Assembly (NCBI RefSeq): GCF_900009135.1
Contig: NZ_LT797701.1
Coordinates: forward strand, 260,842-324,841
Direction: 5' to 3'
Length of the DNA: 64,000 nucleotides
From: Planktothrix sp. PCC 11201
GTDB lineage: Bacteria; Cyanobacteriota; Cyanobacteriia; Cyanobacteriales; Microcoleaceae
The notes beneath the pieces were generated by a model. It was not told where the DNA came from, searched no databases, and was given only the letters and a program-made list of their open reading frames with translations. This document shows positions 9,716 through 16,859 of the stretch, piece by piece. The translations under genes were made by a program, and so were the position numbers. How positions within the stretch are numbered: position 1 is the first letter of the stretch; every line of letters begins with the position of its first letter.

Positions 9716-11071
9716 ATGACAACTGATATTAACTGGGATAACTTATGTGCTGAACTCTCAGGAATTGAAATGATTACGGATCAAACTCAAGTTAAAAAAC
9801 TATCCCAAGACTATTATCATTTTAGCCCAATTTTGCAACATGAACTCAAGGATAAAACCGGAGATATTGTGGTACGTCCCGCAACGGAAGCGGAAATTTT
9901 ACAAGTGGCTAAAGTTTGTGTAAAATATAAAATTCCTCTCACGGTTCGGGGAGCGGGAACGGGAAATTATGGACAGTGTATTCCCTTGGAAGGAGGGGTG
10001 ATTTTAGATATTTCTAAATTGAATAATATTAAGTGGATAAAACCCGGTTTAGCTTGTGTGGAACCGGGGGTAAAAATGGCAGCTTTTGATAAACAAGCAC
10101 GGGAAATCGGCTGGGAATTACGCATGGTTCCTTCTACCTATCGTACCGCAACTATTGGCGGATTTATTGAGGGAGGAAGTGGGGGAATTGGTTCGATTAA
10201 TTATGGACAATTACGCGATCGCGGTAACTTACAAGCCGCACGAGTAGTAACCCTAGAAGATGAACCTCGCATTATTGAATTAAGGGGAGATGACGTACAA
10301 AAAGTCAATCACGCCTATGGGACAAATGGGATTATTACGGAGTTAGAAATACCCCTAGCTCCCGTCTATCCTTGGACGGAAATAATTGTTACCTTTAATG
10401 ATTTTATGACCTCGGCTCGGTTTGGTCAAGATTTAGCTTTATCCGATGGAATTATTAAAAAATTAATCTCCGTTTGTGCGTCTCCTATTCCGGCTTATTT
10501 TGCGGCTTTTAAAGATATAATTCCTACGGGAAAACCCGCAGCTTTGTTAATAGTATCGGAAACTAGCTTAGAACCATTCCAAGAATTAGTCAAGGAGTAT
10601 CAGGGAGAAATTTGTTATCAAAAATCATCCCAAGAAACGGGGAAAGGAACAACAATAATAGAATATAGTTGGAACCATACTACCCTACACGCTCGCAGTG
10701 TTGATCCCTCTATTACCTATTTACAAACCCTCTTACCTGCGGATCGCAAATTAGAACTACTGGAACATCTCTATGATCATTTTGGGGATGAAGTGATGCA
10801 GCATTTAGAGTTTTTAAGACTACATGGAGAAATGCACCCCGCTTCTTTACAATTAGTGCGATTTACCACAGAGGAAAGGTTAAATGAAATTATTCGTTAT
10901 CATGAAGAACGGGGGGCAATTATTTTTAATCCCCATACCTATATTTTAGAGGATGGAGGAATGAAAATGATTAATTTAGAACAATTACAATTTAAACAAA
11001 AAGTTGATCCCTATGGGTTATTAAATCCCGGAAAAATGAGAGCTTGGTTAGAAAGAGAAAAACATCTTTAA
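9716..11071 (+). CDS. FAD-binding oxidoreductase (GlcD/FAD_binding_4 type)
   Basis: The 451-residue protein carries an FAD-binding PCMH-type domain at about 45-220. The pyrophosphate-contacting loop is VRGAGTGNYGQ and is followed by GGVILDISKLNNI and the glycine-rich GGFIEGGSGGIGS. The C-terminus ends in DPYGLLNPGKM, the conserved closing motif of GlcD and related lactate/glycolate dehydrogenases. It probably oxidises a 2-hydroxy acid, but the middle substrate domain is divergent, so the substrate is not assigned. It is divergent from cbiD, with an 87-bp shared promoter region. Confidence 0.85.
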   Translation: MTTDINWDNLCAELSGIEMITDQTQVKKLSQDYYHFSPILQHELKDKTGDIVVRPATEAEILQVAKVCVKYKIPLTVRGAGTGNYGQCIPLEGGVILDISKLNNIKWIKPGLACVEPGVKMAAFDKQAREIGWELRMVPSTYRTATIGGFIEGGSGGIGSINYGQLRDRGNLQAARVVTLEDEPRIIELRGDDVQKVNHAYGTNGIITELEIPLAPVYPWTEIIVTFNDFMTSARFGQDLALSDGIIKKLISVCASPIPAYFAAFKDIIPTGKPAALLIVSETSLEPFQELVKEYQGEICYQKSSQETGKGTTIIEYSWNHTTLHARSVDPSITYLQTLLPADRKLELLEHLYDHFGDEVMQHLEFLRLHGEMHPASLQLVRFTTEERLNEIIRYHEERGAIIFNPHTYILEDGGMKMINLEQLQFKQKVDPYGLLNPGKMRAWLEREKHL

Positions 11072-11083
11072 CTACCAACTCCT

Positions 11084-11151
11084 AGAAATCGGGTTTCTCA
11101 ATCAAAAATGTTGATTTCATCCCATAAATAAAGATTAGAAACCTGATTTCT
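11084..11151. repeat. paired 15-bp palindromes (AGAAAYCNGGTTTCT-like), copy pair 1
   Basis: AGAAATCGGGTTTCT at 11084-11098 and AGAAACCTGATTTCT at 11137-11151 are imperfect palindromes whose starts lie 53 bp apart. A second pair with 50-bp spacing lies at 11756-11820. The two pairs bracket the small broken ORFs between them. Confidence 0.7.
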
Positions 11152-11159
11152 GTTATGAT

Positions 11160-11378
11160 TTATTTATCTTTAATTAACTCCATCGCTTGATTTAATATTT
11201 CTTCTTTGTTGGCTAACTTTTCTAATTCTTTAGCTTCATAAATTCCTTCCGAAACCTCTAGGGATGCTTGATCAATAGCGTTGAGATAAGCTTCTTCCAT
11301 AGTTTCTATTAACTCTTGATAAATTTGATGCAATTTGATTGGTCGGGGTCGGCATCTTGCAGTTGTTCTTTTGCCCAT
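11160..11378 (-). CDS. small ORF, probable downstream part of a broken gene
   Basis: The 72-codon frame overlaps the C-terminal end of the upstream ORF by 70 bp in another phase. The first 12 residues (MGKRTTARCRPR) are low-quality, while residues from KLHQIY onward form a helical acidic segment (EEAYLNAIDQASLEVSEGIYEAKELEKLANKEE) that reads like genuine protein. The most economical reading is that this is the tail of a gene separated from its N-terminus by a frameshift or a small deletion. Function unknown. Confidence 0.35.
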   Translation of the reverse strand: MGKRTTARCRPRPIKLHQIYQELIETMEEAYLNAIDQASLEVSEGIYEAKELEKLANKEEILNQAMELIKDK

Positions 11379-11581
11379 TCTTGCAAGGTGAGAATAAAGG
11401 TTTGATCTAATTTATCGCTATTTTCTTCGAGTAAGCGATAGACAGCTTCAGGATTATCTCTATTCTCGGCAATTGCTTTTAGTATTTTGAGTAATAGTTG
11501 TAAGTAGGCGTCGTTCATGGTGAGGGTGGGTTGGGGTTGGGTCTGGCTGTTATTGATGATTATAATAGATTTAAGTGTCAA
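11309..11581 (-). CDS. small protein resembling the N-terminal cap of cyanobacterial TPR/CHAT proteins; probably truncated
   Basis: The frame is open from 11581. The ATG at 11518 (MNDAYLQLL, 69 residues) is the likelier start, because the upstream residues are a low-complexity run. The segment NDAYLQLLLKIL..AVYRLLEENSDKLD..LQEWAKEQLQDADPDQ resembles, from memory, the N-terminus of large TPR-CHAT proteins of filamentous cyanobacteria. Here it ends abruptly in SNCIKFIKS. It is flanked by paired AGAAACC-type palindromes. I regard it as a remnant, but a genuine short protein cannot be excluded. Confidence 0.4.
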   Translation of the reverse strand: MTLKSIIIINNSQTQPQPTLTMNDAYLQLLLKILKAIAENRDNPEAVYRLLEENSDKLDQTFILTLQEWAKEQLQDADPDQSNCIKFIKS

Positions 11582-11626
11582 CTTAAGGCTAAAAGCCTTG
11601 AAATAAATTTCAGGCTCAAAGCTAAA

Positions 11627-11709
11627 ACCCGTTAAAACGGGTTAAGAAAGACCAGTTTTGAGTCATCTTTAGATGACTTTAGCTCTTAGCCCGAACTTTA
11701 GTTCCGGGC
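11627..11709. repeat. cluster of small hairpins in the gap upstream of the antitoxin-like cassette
   Basis: Three dyads follow each other: ACCCGTT/AACGGGT (11627-11643), AGTCATCT/AGATGACT (11661-11678) and GCCCGAAC/GTTCCGGGC with one bulge (11689-11709). Together with the AGAAACC pair downstream they fill most of the 304-bp gap from 11582 to 11885. I see no gene in it. The structure resembles a composite dispersed repeat. Confidence 0.55.
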
Positions 11710-11755
11710 TTTTGGCGTTAAGTTGACGGACTTTGGGATATTGTTCCCCCAACCC

Positions 11756-11820
11756 AGAAACCGGGTTTCTGCATAAACTTTGTTTTTTAGTAAATAATTT
11801 CCAATAGAAACCCGGTTTCT
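11756..11820. repeat. paired 15-bp palindromes AGAAACCSGGTTTCT, copy pair 2
   Basis: AGAAACCGGGTTTCT at 11756-11770 and AGAAACCCGGTTTCT at 11806-11820 start 50 bp apart. They are the same motif as the pair at 11084-11151. Confidence 0.75.
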
Positions 11821-11885
11821 CTATCTCCCACCCCAACCCCAGTTGAATTGGGTATAATTAAAAAATCTCTCAAACATCAGATGTT

Positions 11886-12137
11886 ATGAATACCCTTAAA
11901 TACAAGACAACTATTAAAAATGGTAAACTCGATTTACCCTCCCTCGATTTGCCAGAAGGAACTGTTATTGAGGCAATTTTATTAATTGGCAAATCAACTG
12001 AAACCGATGAAACAGATTATCTACTATCTACAGAAGCTAATCGCCACCATCTAAAAGAAGCTGTAGAATCACTTAAACATCCTGAGAACTATATTTATGT
12101 CGATATTCTGAGTAACCCCATAGCTTCAAACCGATGA
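11886..12137 (+). CDS. antitoxin-like protein
   Basis: The 83-residue protein has two parts. An N-terminal stretch (YKTTIKNGKLDLPSLDLPEGT) resembles the short beta-rich leader found in many cyanobacterial antitoxins. A C-terminal YLLSTEANRHHLKEAVESLKHPENYIYVD segment resembles the region of YefM-like antitoxins that contacts a YoeB/Txe toxin. No YoeB/Txe gene follows. Instead its stop overlaps the start of a DUF6883 gene by 4 bp (ATGA), which implies translational coupling. Either DUF6883 is the partner or the antitoxin has been re-paired (inference). Confidence 0.55.
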   Translation: MNTLKYKTTIKNGKLDLPSLDLPEGTVIEAILLIGKSTETDETDYLLSTEANRHHLKEAVESLKHPENYIYVDILSNPIASNR

Positions 12138-12466
12138 AACTTCCCAACGGTGACAAAGCCCAACTAGGAGACAAACTTGAGCGCTATTCCCTCAACTCCA
12201 AACATTCAAAAGGCAAACATAAAGCTCTCCTTTTTGAAAAACGACTTGGTATTACCCTAGCCAACAAAGAAATTTTGGAAAAAGCTTTACAGAAAGCTGC
12301 TATTGAAGGAGAGGCAGAACTTTACAAAGTTGATCAATATGGCACTCATTATGACCTAGTATTTTCACTTCTTACCGATTTTGGAGAATCTCTAGTTTTA
12401 AGCTGTTGGATCATCAAAACTACCGAAGATTTTCCCCGCCTGACCAATACTTATCCTATTGAATAA
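12134..12466 (+). CDS. DUF6883-family protein
   Basis: The 110-residue protein shows the DUF6883 pattern: KLPNGDKAQL near the start, L-x-YSLN-x2-H-x-KGKHKALLFEKRLG at about 17-40, YGTHYDL near 75, and a terminal CWIIKTTEDFPRLTNTYPI. The family is small, soluble and of unknown function. It is often found beside DUF4926, as here, and in toxin-antitoxin-like settings. The KGKHKA and W-I-I-x5-F-P-R-L motifs are the strongest conserved blocks. The gene is coupled by ATGA overlap to the antitoxin-like gene upstream and is 10 bp from the DUF4926 gene downstream. Confidence 0.7.
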   Translation: MKLPNGDKAQLGDKLERYSLNSKHSKGKHKALLFEKRLGITLANKEILEKALQKAAIEGEAELYKVDQYGTHYDLVFSLLTDFGESLVLSCWIIKTTEDFPRLTNTYPIE

Positions 12467-12476
12467 CTAACTGATT

Positions 12477-12743
12477 ATGAACGAAATTCAAGAATACGAT
12501 CTGGTTGCTCTAACCGAAGATGCGATCGCTACCCACAAAGTCACCCATCAGCAAATTCTACTCCGTCGAGGGCAAATGGGAACAGTTTTGATGTCTTTTG
12601 ATCAAAAAGCATTTTTAATTGACTTTACAGATCAAGAAGGTAATACCTTTGCAATGGAAACTATCGAAACCGTTAAACTTTTACGCCTTATTAATGAACC
12701 TGAATTGGTAGGGTGTTCCATCACAGCGCCCGCACCAATATAG
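12477..12743 (+). CDS. DUF4926-family protein
   Basis: The core of about 75 residues fits DUF4926, a small SH3-like barrel: YDLVALTED near the start, RRGQMGTVLMSF, AFLIDFTDQEGNTFA and then ETVKLLRL. A HIP1 octamer falls inside the coding region and encodes DAIAT. The last residues (VGCSITAPAPI) look non-native, and the TAG stop is supplied by the TATAGCAATC repeat element at 12738. The original C-terminus may therefore have been replaced. It forms a compact three-gene unit with the two genes upstream. Confidence 0.7.
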   Translation: MNEIQEYDLVALTEDAIATHKVTHQQILLRRGQMGTVLMSFDQKAFLIDFTDQEGNTFAMETIETVKLLRLINEPELVGCSITAPAPI

Positions 12744-12764
12744 CAATCTCAGGATACGCTATAT
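12738..12764. repeat. ATATAGC/GCTATAT dyad (TATAGCAATC repeat family)
   Basis: The 7-bp arms at 12738-12744 and 12758-12764 flank a 13-nt loop. The left arm runs into TATAGCAATC, the end motif seen again at 30031-30041, 30145-30155 and 31665-31675. Confidence 0.55.
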
Positions 12765-12782
12765 GTAGCGTAATAATGAGTT

Positions 12783-12815
12783 AGCGATCTCGCTCGTAAC
12801 TCAAACGAGATCGCT
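12783..12815 (+). terminator. possible terminator downstream of the three-gene cassette
   Basis: The perfect 10-bp arms AGCGATCTCG (12783-12792) and CGAGATCGCT (12806-12815) enclose a 13-nt loop. They lie 40 bp after the DUF4926 stop. Only a weak T-stretch follows, so this could equally be a dispersed repeat. Confidence 0.4.
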
Positions 12816-12838
12816 TTAACAGGACAACCTCTTAAAGT

Positions 12839-12944
12839 CCCCCAATTTTGGGGGATTTAGGGGGCAAATATTGCCGATTGAGAAATCTGTCTAAACCCTA
12901 TACATTTCAAGCCATCTAGCCCCCTAGCCCCCAACATTGGGGGG
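12839..12944. repeat. CCCCCAATTTTGGGGG-type repeat cluster
   Basis: CCCCCAATTTTGGGGG at 12839-12854 is followed by ATTTAGGGGGC and then, about 70 bp on, an inverted-sense version (AGCCCCCTAGCCCCCAACATTGGGGGG). The same family recurs at 61188-61266. The rest of the 12744-13055 gap holds one HIP1 site and a GCTATATATAGC palindrome, and no gene. Confidence 0.6.
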
Positions 12945-13055
12945 AAAACAAATAATTAGCTATTATAATTGGTATGCGATCGCCTATTTTTGACACGCTA
13001 TATATAGCCTGCTTGCGTAAGTCCTGAATCTGTGTTGGTTTAGCTGCTTAACAGC

Positions 13056-14474
13056 TTAGTGCATTAGAATTTTTTTAATTAACCATTCCTTGCCTTTATA
13101 GGGTGCATAACGTAAAGGTAAATCTAATAAAAATGTTTGTTTTAATACACTGCGATAATGGGAAAATCGATCAAAGGTGGTTTTTCCATGATAACTTCCT
13201 ATTCCACTTTCTCCTACGCCACCAAAGGGTAAAGATTTTCCCCCAATTTGTAATACTGTATCATTAAAACAGAGGGTTCCTGATGATGTTTCTTGTAATA
13301 TTCGGTTTTGTTTATTTTTATCATGAGAAAATAAATATAATGCTAAAGGTTTAGGACGACTGTTGATTTTGGCGATCGCTTCTCCTAAATCCTGATATTC
13401 TAAAATCGGTAAAATCGGCCCAAAAATTTCCTCCTGCATAATTAAGTCATCCCAGGAAATATTATCAATTAAAGTGGGAGCAATATATCGGGTTTCGGGG
13501 TTGGTTTTGCCTCCGGTAATAATATTACCCGCTTTTAATAATTGCTGTAATCGGTTAAAATGAAATTGATTAATAATCCGTGAATAATCGGGACTGGTTT
13601 CGGGGTTATCACCCAAAAAAGTTTTAATCCATTTTTGCAATGCCATAATTAATTCTGATTTTATTAGACAATTCACTAACAAATAATCGGGAGCGATACA
13701 GGTTTGACCGGCGTTAATTAATTTACCCCAAATAATTCGTTTTGCGGTATAATCTAATTGGATATCATCATCCACAATGCAGGGGCTTTTTCCGCCCAAC
13801 TCTAGGGTGACGGGTGTTAAGTATTTGGCGGCGGCTTCCATGACAATTTGCCCGACTTTTGTTCCGCCTGTAAAGAAAATATGATCAAACTTTTCGGCTA
13901 ATAATTCTTGACTAGTTTCTATTCCCCCTTCAACAACGGTAATATATTCAGAATCAAAATTTTTACTAATAATATCTTTAATGATTTTAGAGGTATTGAC
14001 AGAAATTTCTGAAGGTTTTAAAATAGCACAATTCCCCGCCGCGATCGCCCCAATTAAAGGAGAAATCAAGAGTTGAAACGGATAATTCCAAGGGCCAATA
14101 ATTAGGATAATTCCTAAAGGTTGGGGATAAATAAAGGTTGAGGCGGGAAGTTGACCCAAAGAGGCGGGAATTTTTTGGGGTTTAACCCAAGATTTGAGAT
14201 GTTTAAGGGCATAATTGAGTTCAGCAACAGGGGAAAACTCAAAACATGATTCCAGGTCAGGACGGCATAAATCGGCTTTTATGGCGTTAATAATCGCTGT
14301 TTCATGGAATGCGATCGCCTGTTTCAAGCGCTGAAGTTGGGCGAGGCGAAACTGGATATCCTGGGTTTGTCCCGTGGCAAAAAAGTCTCGCTGTTGCTGG
14401 ATTAAACCTTGAATTGCTGTTTTTTCACTCATTTTTGCTTTTCCAAAATTCCTTGATACCCTTTTATGGTACAA
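13056..14474 (-). CDS. aldehyde dehydrogenase (ALDH3/fatty aldehyde dehydrogenase-like)
   Basis: The 472-residue enzyme is an NAD(P)-dependent aldehyde dehydrogenase. It has the family block WNYPFQLLISPLIGAIAAGN, the TGGTKVGQ nucleotide loop, the LELGGKSP glutamate motif near residue 225 and catalytic C259 in GQTCIAPDY. A short C-terminal hydrophobic or basic tail follows. Similarity is to the ALDH3 group, which in cyanobacteria oxidises fatty aldehydes and carotenoid-derived aldehydes (family knowledge, substrate unproven). The ATG at 14432 (MSEKTAI) may be the true start, as the 14 residues before it look unconserved. It is divergent from the lycopene cyclase homologue. Confidence 0.88.
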   Translation of the reverse strand: MYHKRVSRNFGKAKMSEKTAIQGLIQQQRDFFATGQTQDIQFRLAQLQRLKQAIAFHETAIINAIKADLCRPDLESCFEFSPVAELNYALKHLKSWVKPQKIPASLGQLPASTFIYPQPLGIILIIGPWNYPFQLLISPLIGAIAAGNCAILKPSEISVNTSKIIKDIISKNFDSEYITVVEGGIETSQELLAEKFDHIFFTGGTKVGQIVMEAAAKYLTPVTLELGGKSPCIVDDDIQLDYTAKRIIWGKLINAGQTCIAPDYLLVNCLIKSELIMALQKWIKTFLGDNPETSPDYSRIINQFHFNRLQQLLKAGNIITGGKTNPETRYIAPTLIDNISWDDLIMQEEIFGPILPILEYQDLGEAIAKINSRPKPLALYLFSHDKNKQNRILQETSSGTLCFNDTVLQIGGKSLPFGGVGESGIGSYHGKTTFDRFSHYRSVLKQTFLLDLPLRYAPYKGKEWLIKKILMH

Positions 14475-14515
14475 CTTGATCTAGTAAAGTTATTGCAACT
14501 GAGGTCAAGCTGAGA

Positions 14516-16555
14516 ATGGCAAATATTAAAGAAATTTTATATCTTGAAGTTCCCACTCCCGGCACTCAACAGGTTTGTACTTGGTTGCAAGAAAACTTTC
14601 AAGCGCCGAATGGGGAAAAATTGATCACCCCCGACGGGTTTCGGTTGCGATTCTCTCCCCAGCAGGAAAACAGCACAGAATGGAATGAATTTTCAACTTT
14701 TGTTTGGTCAGTTCAACGGACAACCTATTTAAAAGTTTTTCGCGTTGGTCAACCGCCTAAAATCCAAGAAAAACTATTTTTAAAGAATTTAAAAACCGAA
14801 ATTAGAACCGCATTTCCCCATCAATATCCCGAACCTCCAGAGATTGATTTATCTCAACAATCCATTTTTGAAGGATTAGAAAAAGACTATCCCCTAACGG
14901 TTAAATACTTCAAAAAAATGCCTAATGGAGAATTTGATCTCCAACGGGTTTATTGGTGGGAAAAACGTTGGCGGGAAGGAGTCAGAAATCCCCAAACTCC
15001 GAAGCAAGTTATTTTTAAAACTGATGATTCCCAGACCAATGATTCCCCAAATTATGACTTAATTTATATCGGGGGTGCTTTAGGGGTGATTCATGCGGCG
15101 GTGATGGCAAGATTAGGCTATAAAGTTTTATTAATTGAACGGTTGCCTTTTGGTCGTATGAACCGAGAATGGAATATTTCTCGCAGTGAGTTAAAAAGTT
15201 TAATTGATTTAAAATTATTTACCCCGACGGAAATTGAAAGTTTCATCGCCCGAGAATATAAAGATGGATTTCATAAGTTTTTTGATGCTTATAATCCTAA
15301 AATTGCTCAAGCTGAAATTCTCCATACCCCCAGGGTTTTAAATGTTGCCTTAGATGCTGAAGTTTTATTAAAATTATCCGGGGAAAAACTCACACAAGCT
15401 GGGGGAGAAATTTGGGATGAAACGGAGTTTTTACAAGCCAATATTAATCCCGATCAAGTTACTATTAAATCCCTTCATATTCCCGGCCAAACTGAACGCA
15501 CCGCCACGGGACGGCTATTAATTGATGCCATGGGAACAGCGTCCCCCATTGCTTGGCAATTGAACGGAGGACGGGCTTTTGATAGCGTCTGTCCGACGGT
15601 GGGGGCGGTAATTGATGGCGGGTTTGAACCGGGGGTTTGGGATGCCACCTATGGGGATGTTTTAAATAGTCACGGGGATATTTCTAGGGGTAGACAGTTA
15701 ATTTGGGAACTGTTTCCCGGGGCGGGCAATGAGTTAACATTTTATCTGTTTCACTATCATCAAGTGAATCCTAAAAACCCAGGTTCTCTGTTAGAAATGT
15801 ATGAGGATTTTTTCACTATTTTACCCGAATATCGTCGCTGCGATATGGATAAATTAGTTTGGAAAAAACCGACCTTTGGTTATATTCCGGGGCATTTTAG
15901 TAATGGCAGTCGCGATCGCAAAATTAGTGTCGATCGGTTAATTTTAATTGGGGATGCTGCCTCTTTACAATCTCCCTTAGTCTTTACCGGATTTGGGTCT
16001 TTAGTGCGGAATTTATCTCGATTAACGGACTTATTAAATACGGCTTTAAAACATGATTTATTAACCGCAGATTCCCTAGATCAAATTCGGGCGTATCAAA
16101 CTAATATTTCTGTAACTTGGTTATTTTCTAAAGGGATGATGGTGCCCATGGGGAAATATTTACCCCCGCAAAAAATTAACTCCATTTTAAATACTTTTTT
16201 TGGGGTTTTAGCCACGGAATCTCAAGAAATTGCCGAAACCTTTATTAAAGATCGAACAACTTGGTGGATTTTTACAAAGTTAGCTCTAAAAGCGGCCTGG
16301 ATAAACCCTTTATTATTAGTTTGGATCTTAGACTTTGTAACTGTCGGAGAAGTTTTTAGGTGGCTGAAGAACTTTATTCAATTTATGGTGTTATCTATTA
16401 TTAGTTTCCTTTGCGGTTGGCTTCCTAATTTCAGTCGCAAAATTCAACCCTGGTTAGAACCACGTTATCCTAAACTTTGGATGTGGTTATTAACAACAAG
16501 TTATGCTTTAACCGATGGGATGGGAAAACCTCAAACGCCATATTTTAAAACCTAA
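14516..16555 (+). CDS. CruA/CruP-family FAD-dependent lycopene cyclase homologue (CruP-like)
   Basis: The 679-residue flavoprotein has an N-terminal region of about 180 residues. It is followed by the dinucleotide-binding segment YDLIYIGGALGVIHAAVMAR (about 182-201) and the family hallmark REWNISRSELK near 225. The GDAASLQSPLVFTGFGSLVRN block near 480 is the C-terminal FAD contact. Hydrophobic helices lie in the last 120 residues. CruA and CruP are the cyanobacterial/plastid lycopene cyclase family; the CruP branch has weak cyclase activity and a proposed redox-stress role. Which paralogue this is cannot be settled by eye. The start ATG follows a GAG-containing ribosome site and is 41 bp from the divergent aldehyde dehydrogenase. 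Confidence 0.72.
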   Translation: MANIKEILYLEVPTPGTQQVCTWLQENFQAPNGEKLITPDGFRLRFSPQQENSTEWNEFSTFVWSVQRTTYLKVFRVGQPPKIQEKLFLKNLKTEIRTAFPHQYPEPPEIDLSQQSIFEGLEKDYPLTVKYFKKMPNGEFDLQRVYWWEKRWREGVRNPQTPKQVIFKTDDSQTNDSPNYDLIYIGGALGVIHAAVMARLGYKVLLIERLPFGRMNREWNISRSELKSLIDLKLFTPTEIESFIAREYKDGFHKFFDAYNPKIAQAEILHTPRVLNVALDAEVLLKLSGEKLTQAGGEIWDETEFLQANINPDQVTIKSLHIPGQTERTATGRLLIDAMGTASPIAWQLNGGRAFDSVCPTVGAVIDGGFEPGVWDATYGDVLNSHGDISRGRQLIWELFPGAGNELTFYLFHYHQVNPKNPGSLLEMYEDFFTILPEYRRCDMDKLVWKKPTFGYIPGHFSNGSRDRKISVDRLILIGDAASLQSPLVFTGFGSLVRNLSRLTDLLNTALKHDLLTADSLDQIRAYQTNISVTWLFSKGMMVPMGKYLPPQKINSILNTFFGVLATESQEIAETFIKDRTTWWIFTKLALKAAWINPLLLVWILDFVTVGEVFRWLKNFIQFMVLSIISFLCGWLPNFSRKIQPWLEPRYPKLWMWLLTTSYALTDGMGKPQTPYFKT

Positions 16556-16559
16556 AAAC

Positions 16560-16640
16560 TCAATTTATCTCAATTTCAGGGTAAAATTCTAGCGCACCAA
16601 TAATAGATTTATCCCGTTTAAAGCCGAGGTTTAGATAAAA
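16560..16640 (-). pseudogene. C-terminal remnant resembling a GNAT acetyltransferase
   Basis: On the minus strand, 26 codons read FYLNLGFKRDKSIIGALEF and end at TGA 16562-16560. F-Y-x-x-LGF followed by a short beta-strand is the classic C-terminus of GNAT acetyltransferases. A stop codon lies directly upstream in frame, and no further homology is visible. The rest of the 304-bp gap is A/T-rich and must contain the promoter of the giant LamG gene. Confidence 0.3.
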
Positions 16641-16859
16641 TCACTAAATGTTTGCTACAGAGCATTTATCATTTGGTGGCTAATAAATTTTCCTATTCCC
16701 CATTGCCTCTTGTAGCATTATTTTTTTGCAATTTCATGTAATTTTACATAAATTCATGTTATGGGAAAAAACATTAATAAACATTAAGAATATTAACAAG
16801 ACATCGCTTTTTTCTATTAAATAGAGGGATGAATTTTTTTCCCAACCAGAGACCCAGAT

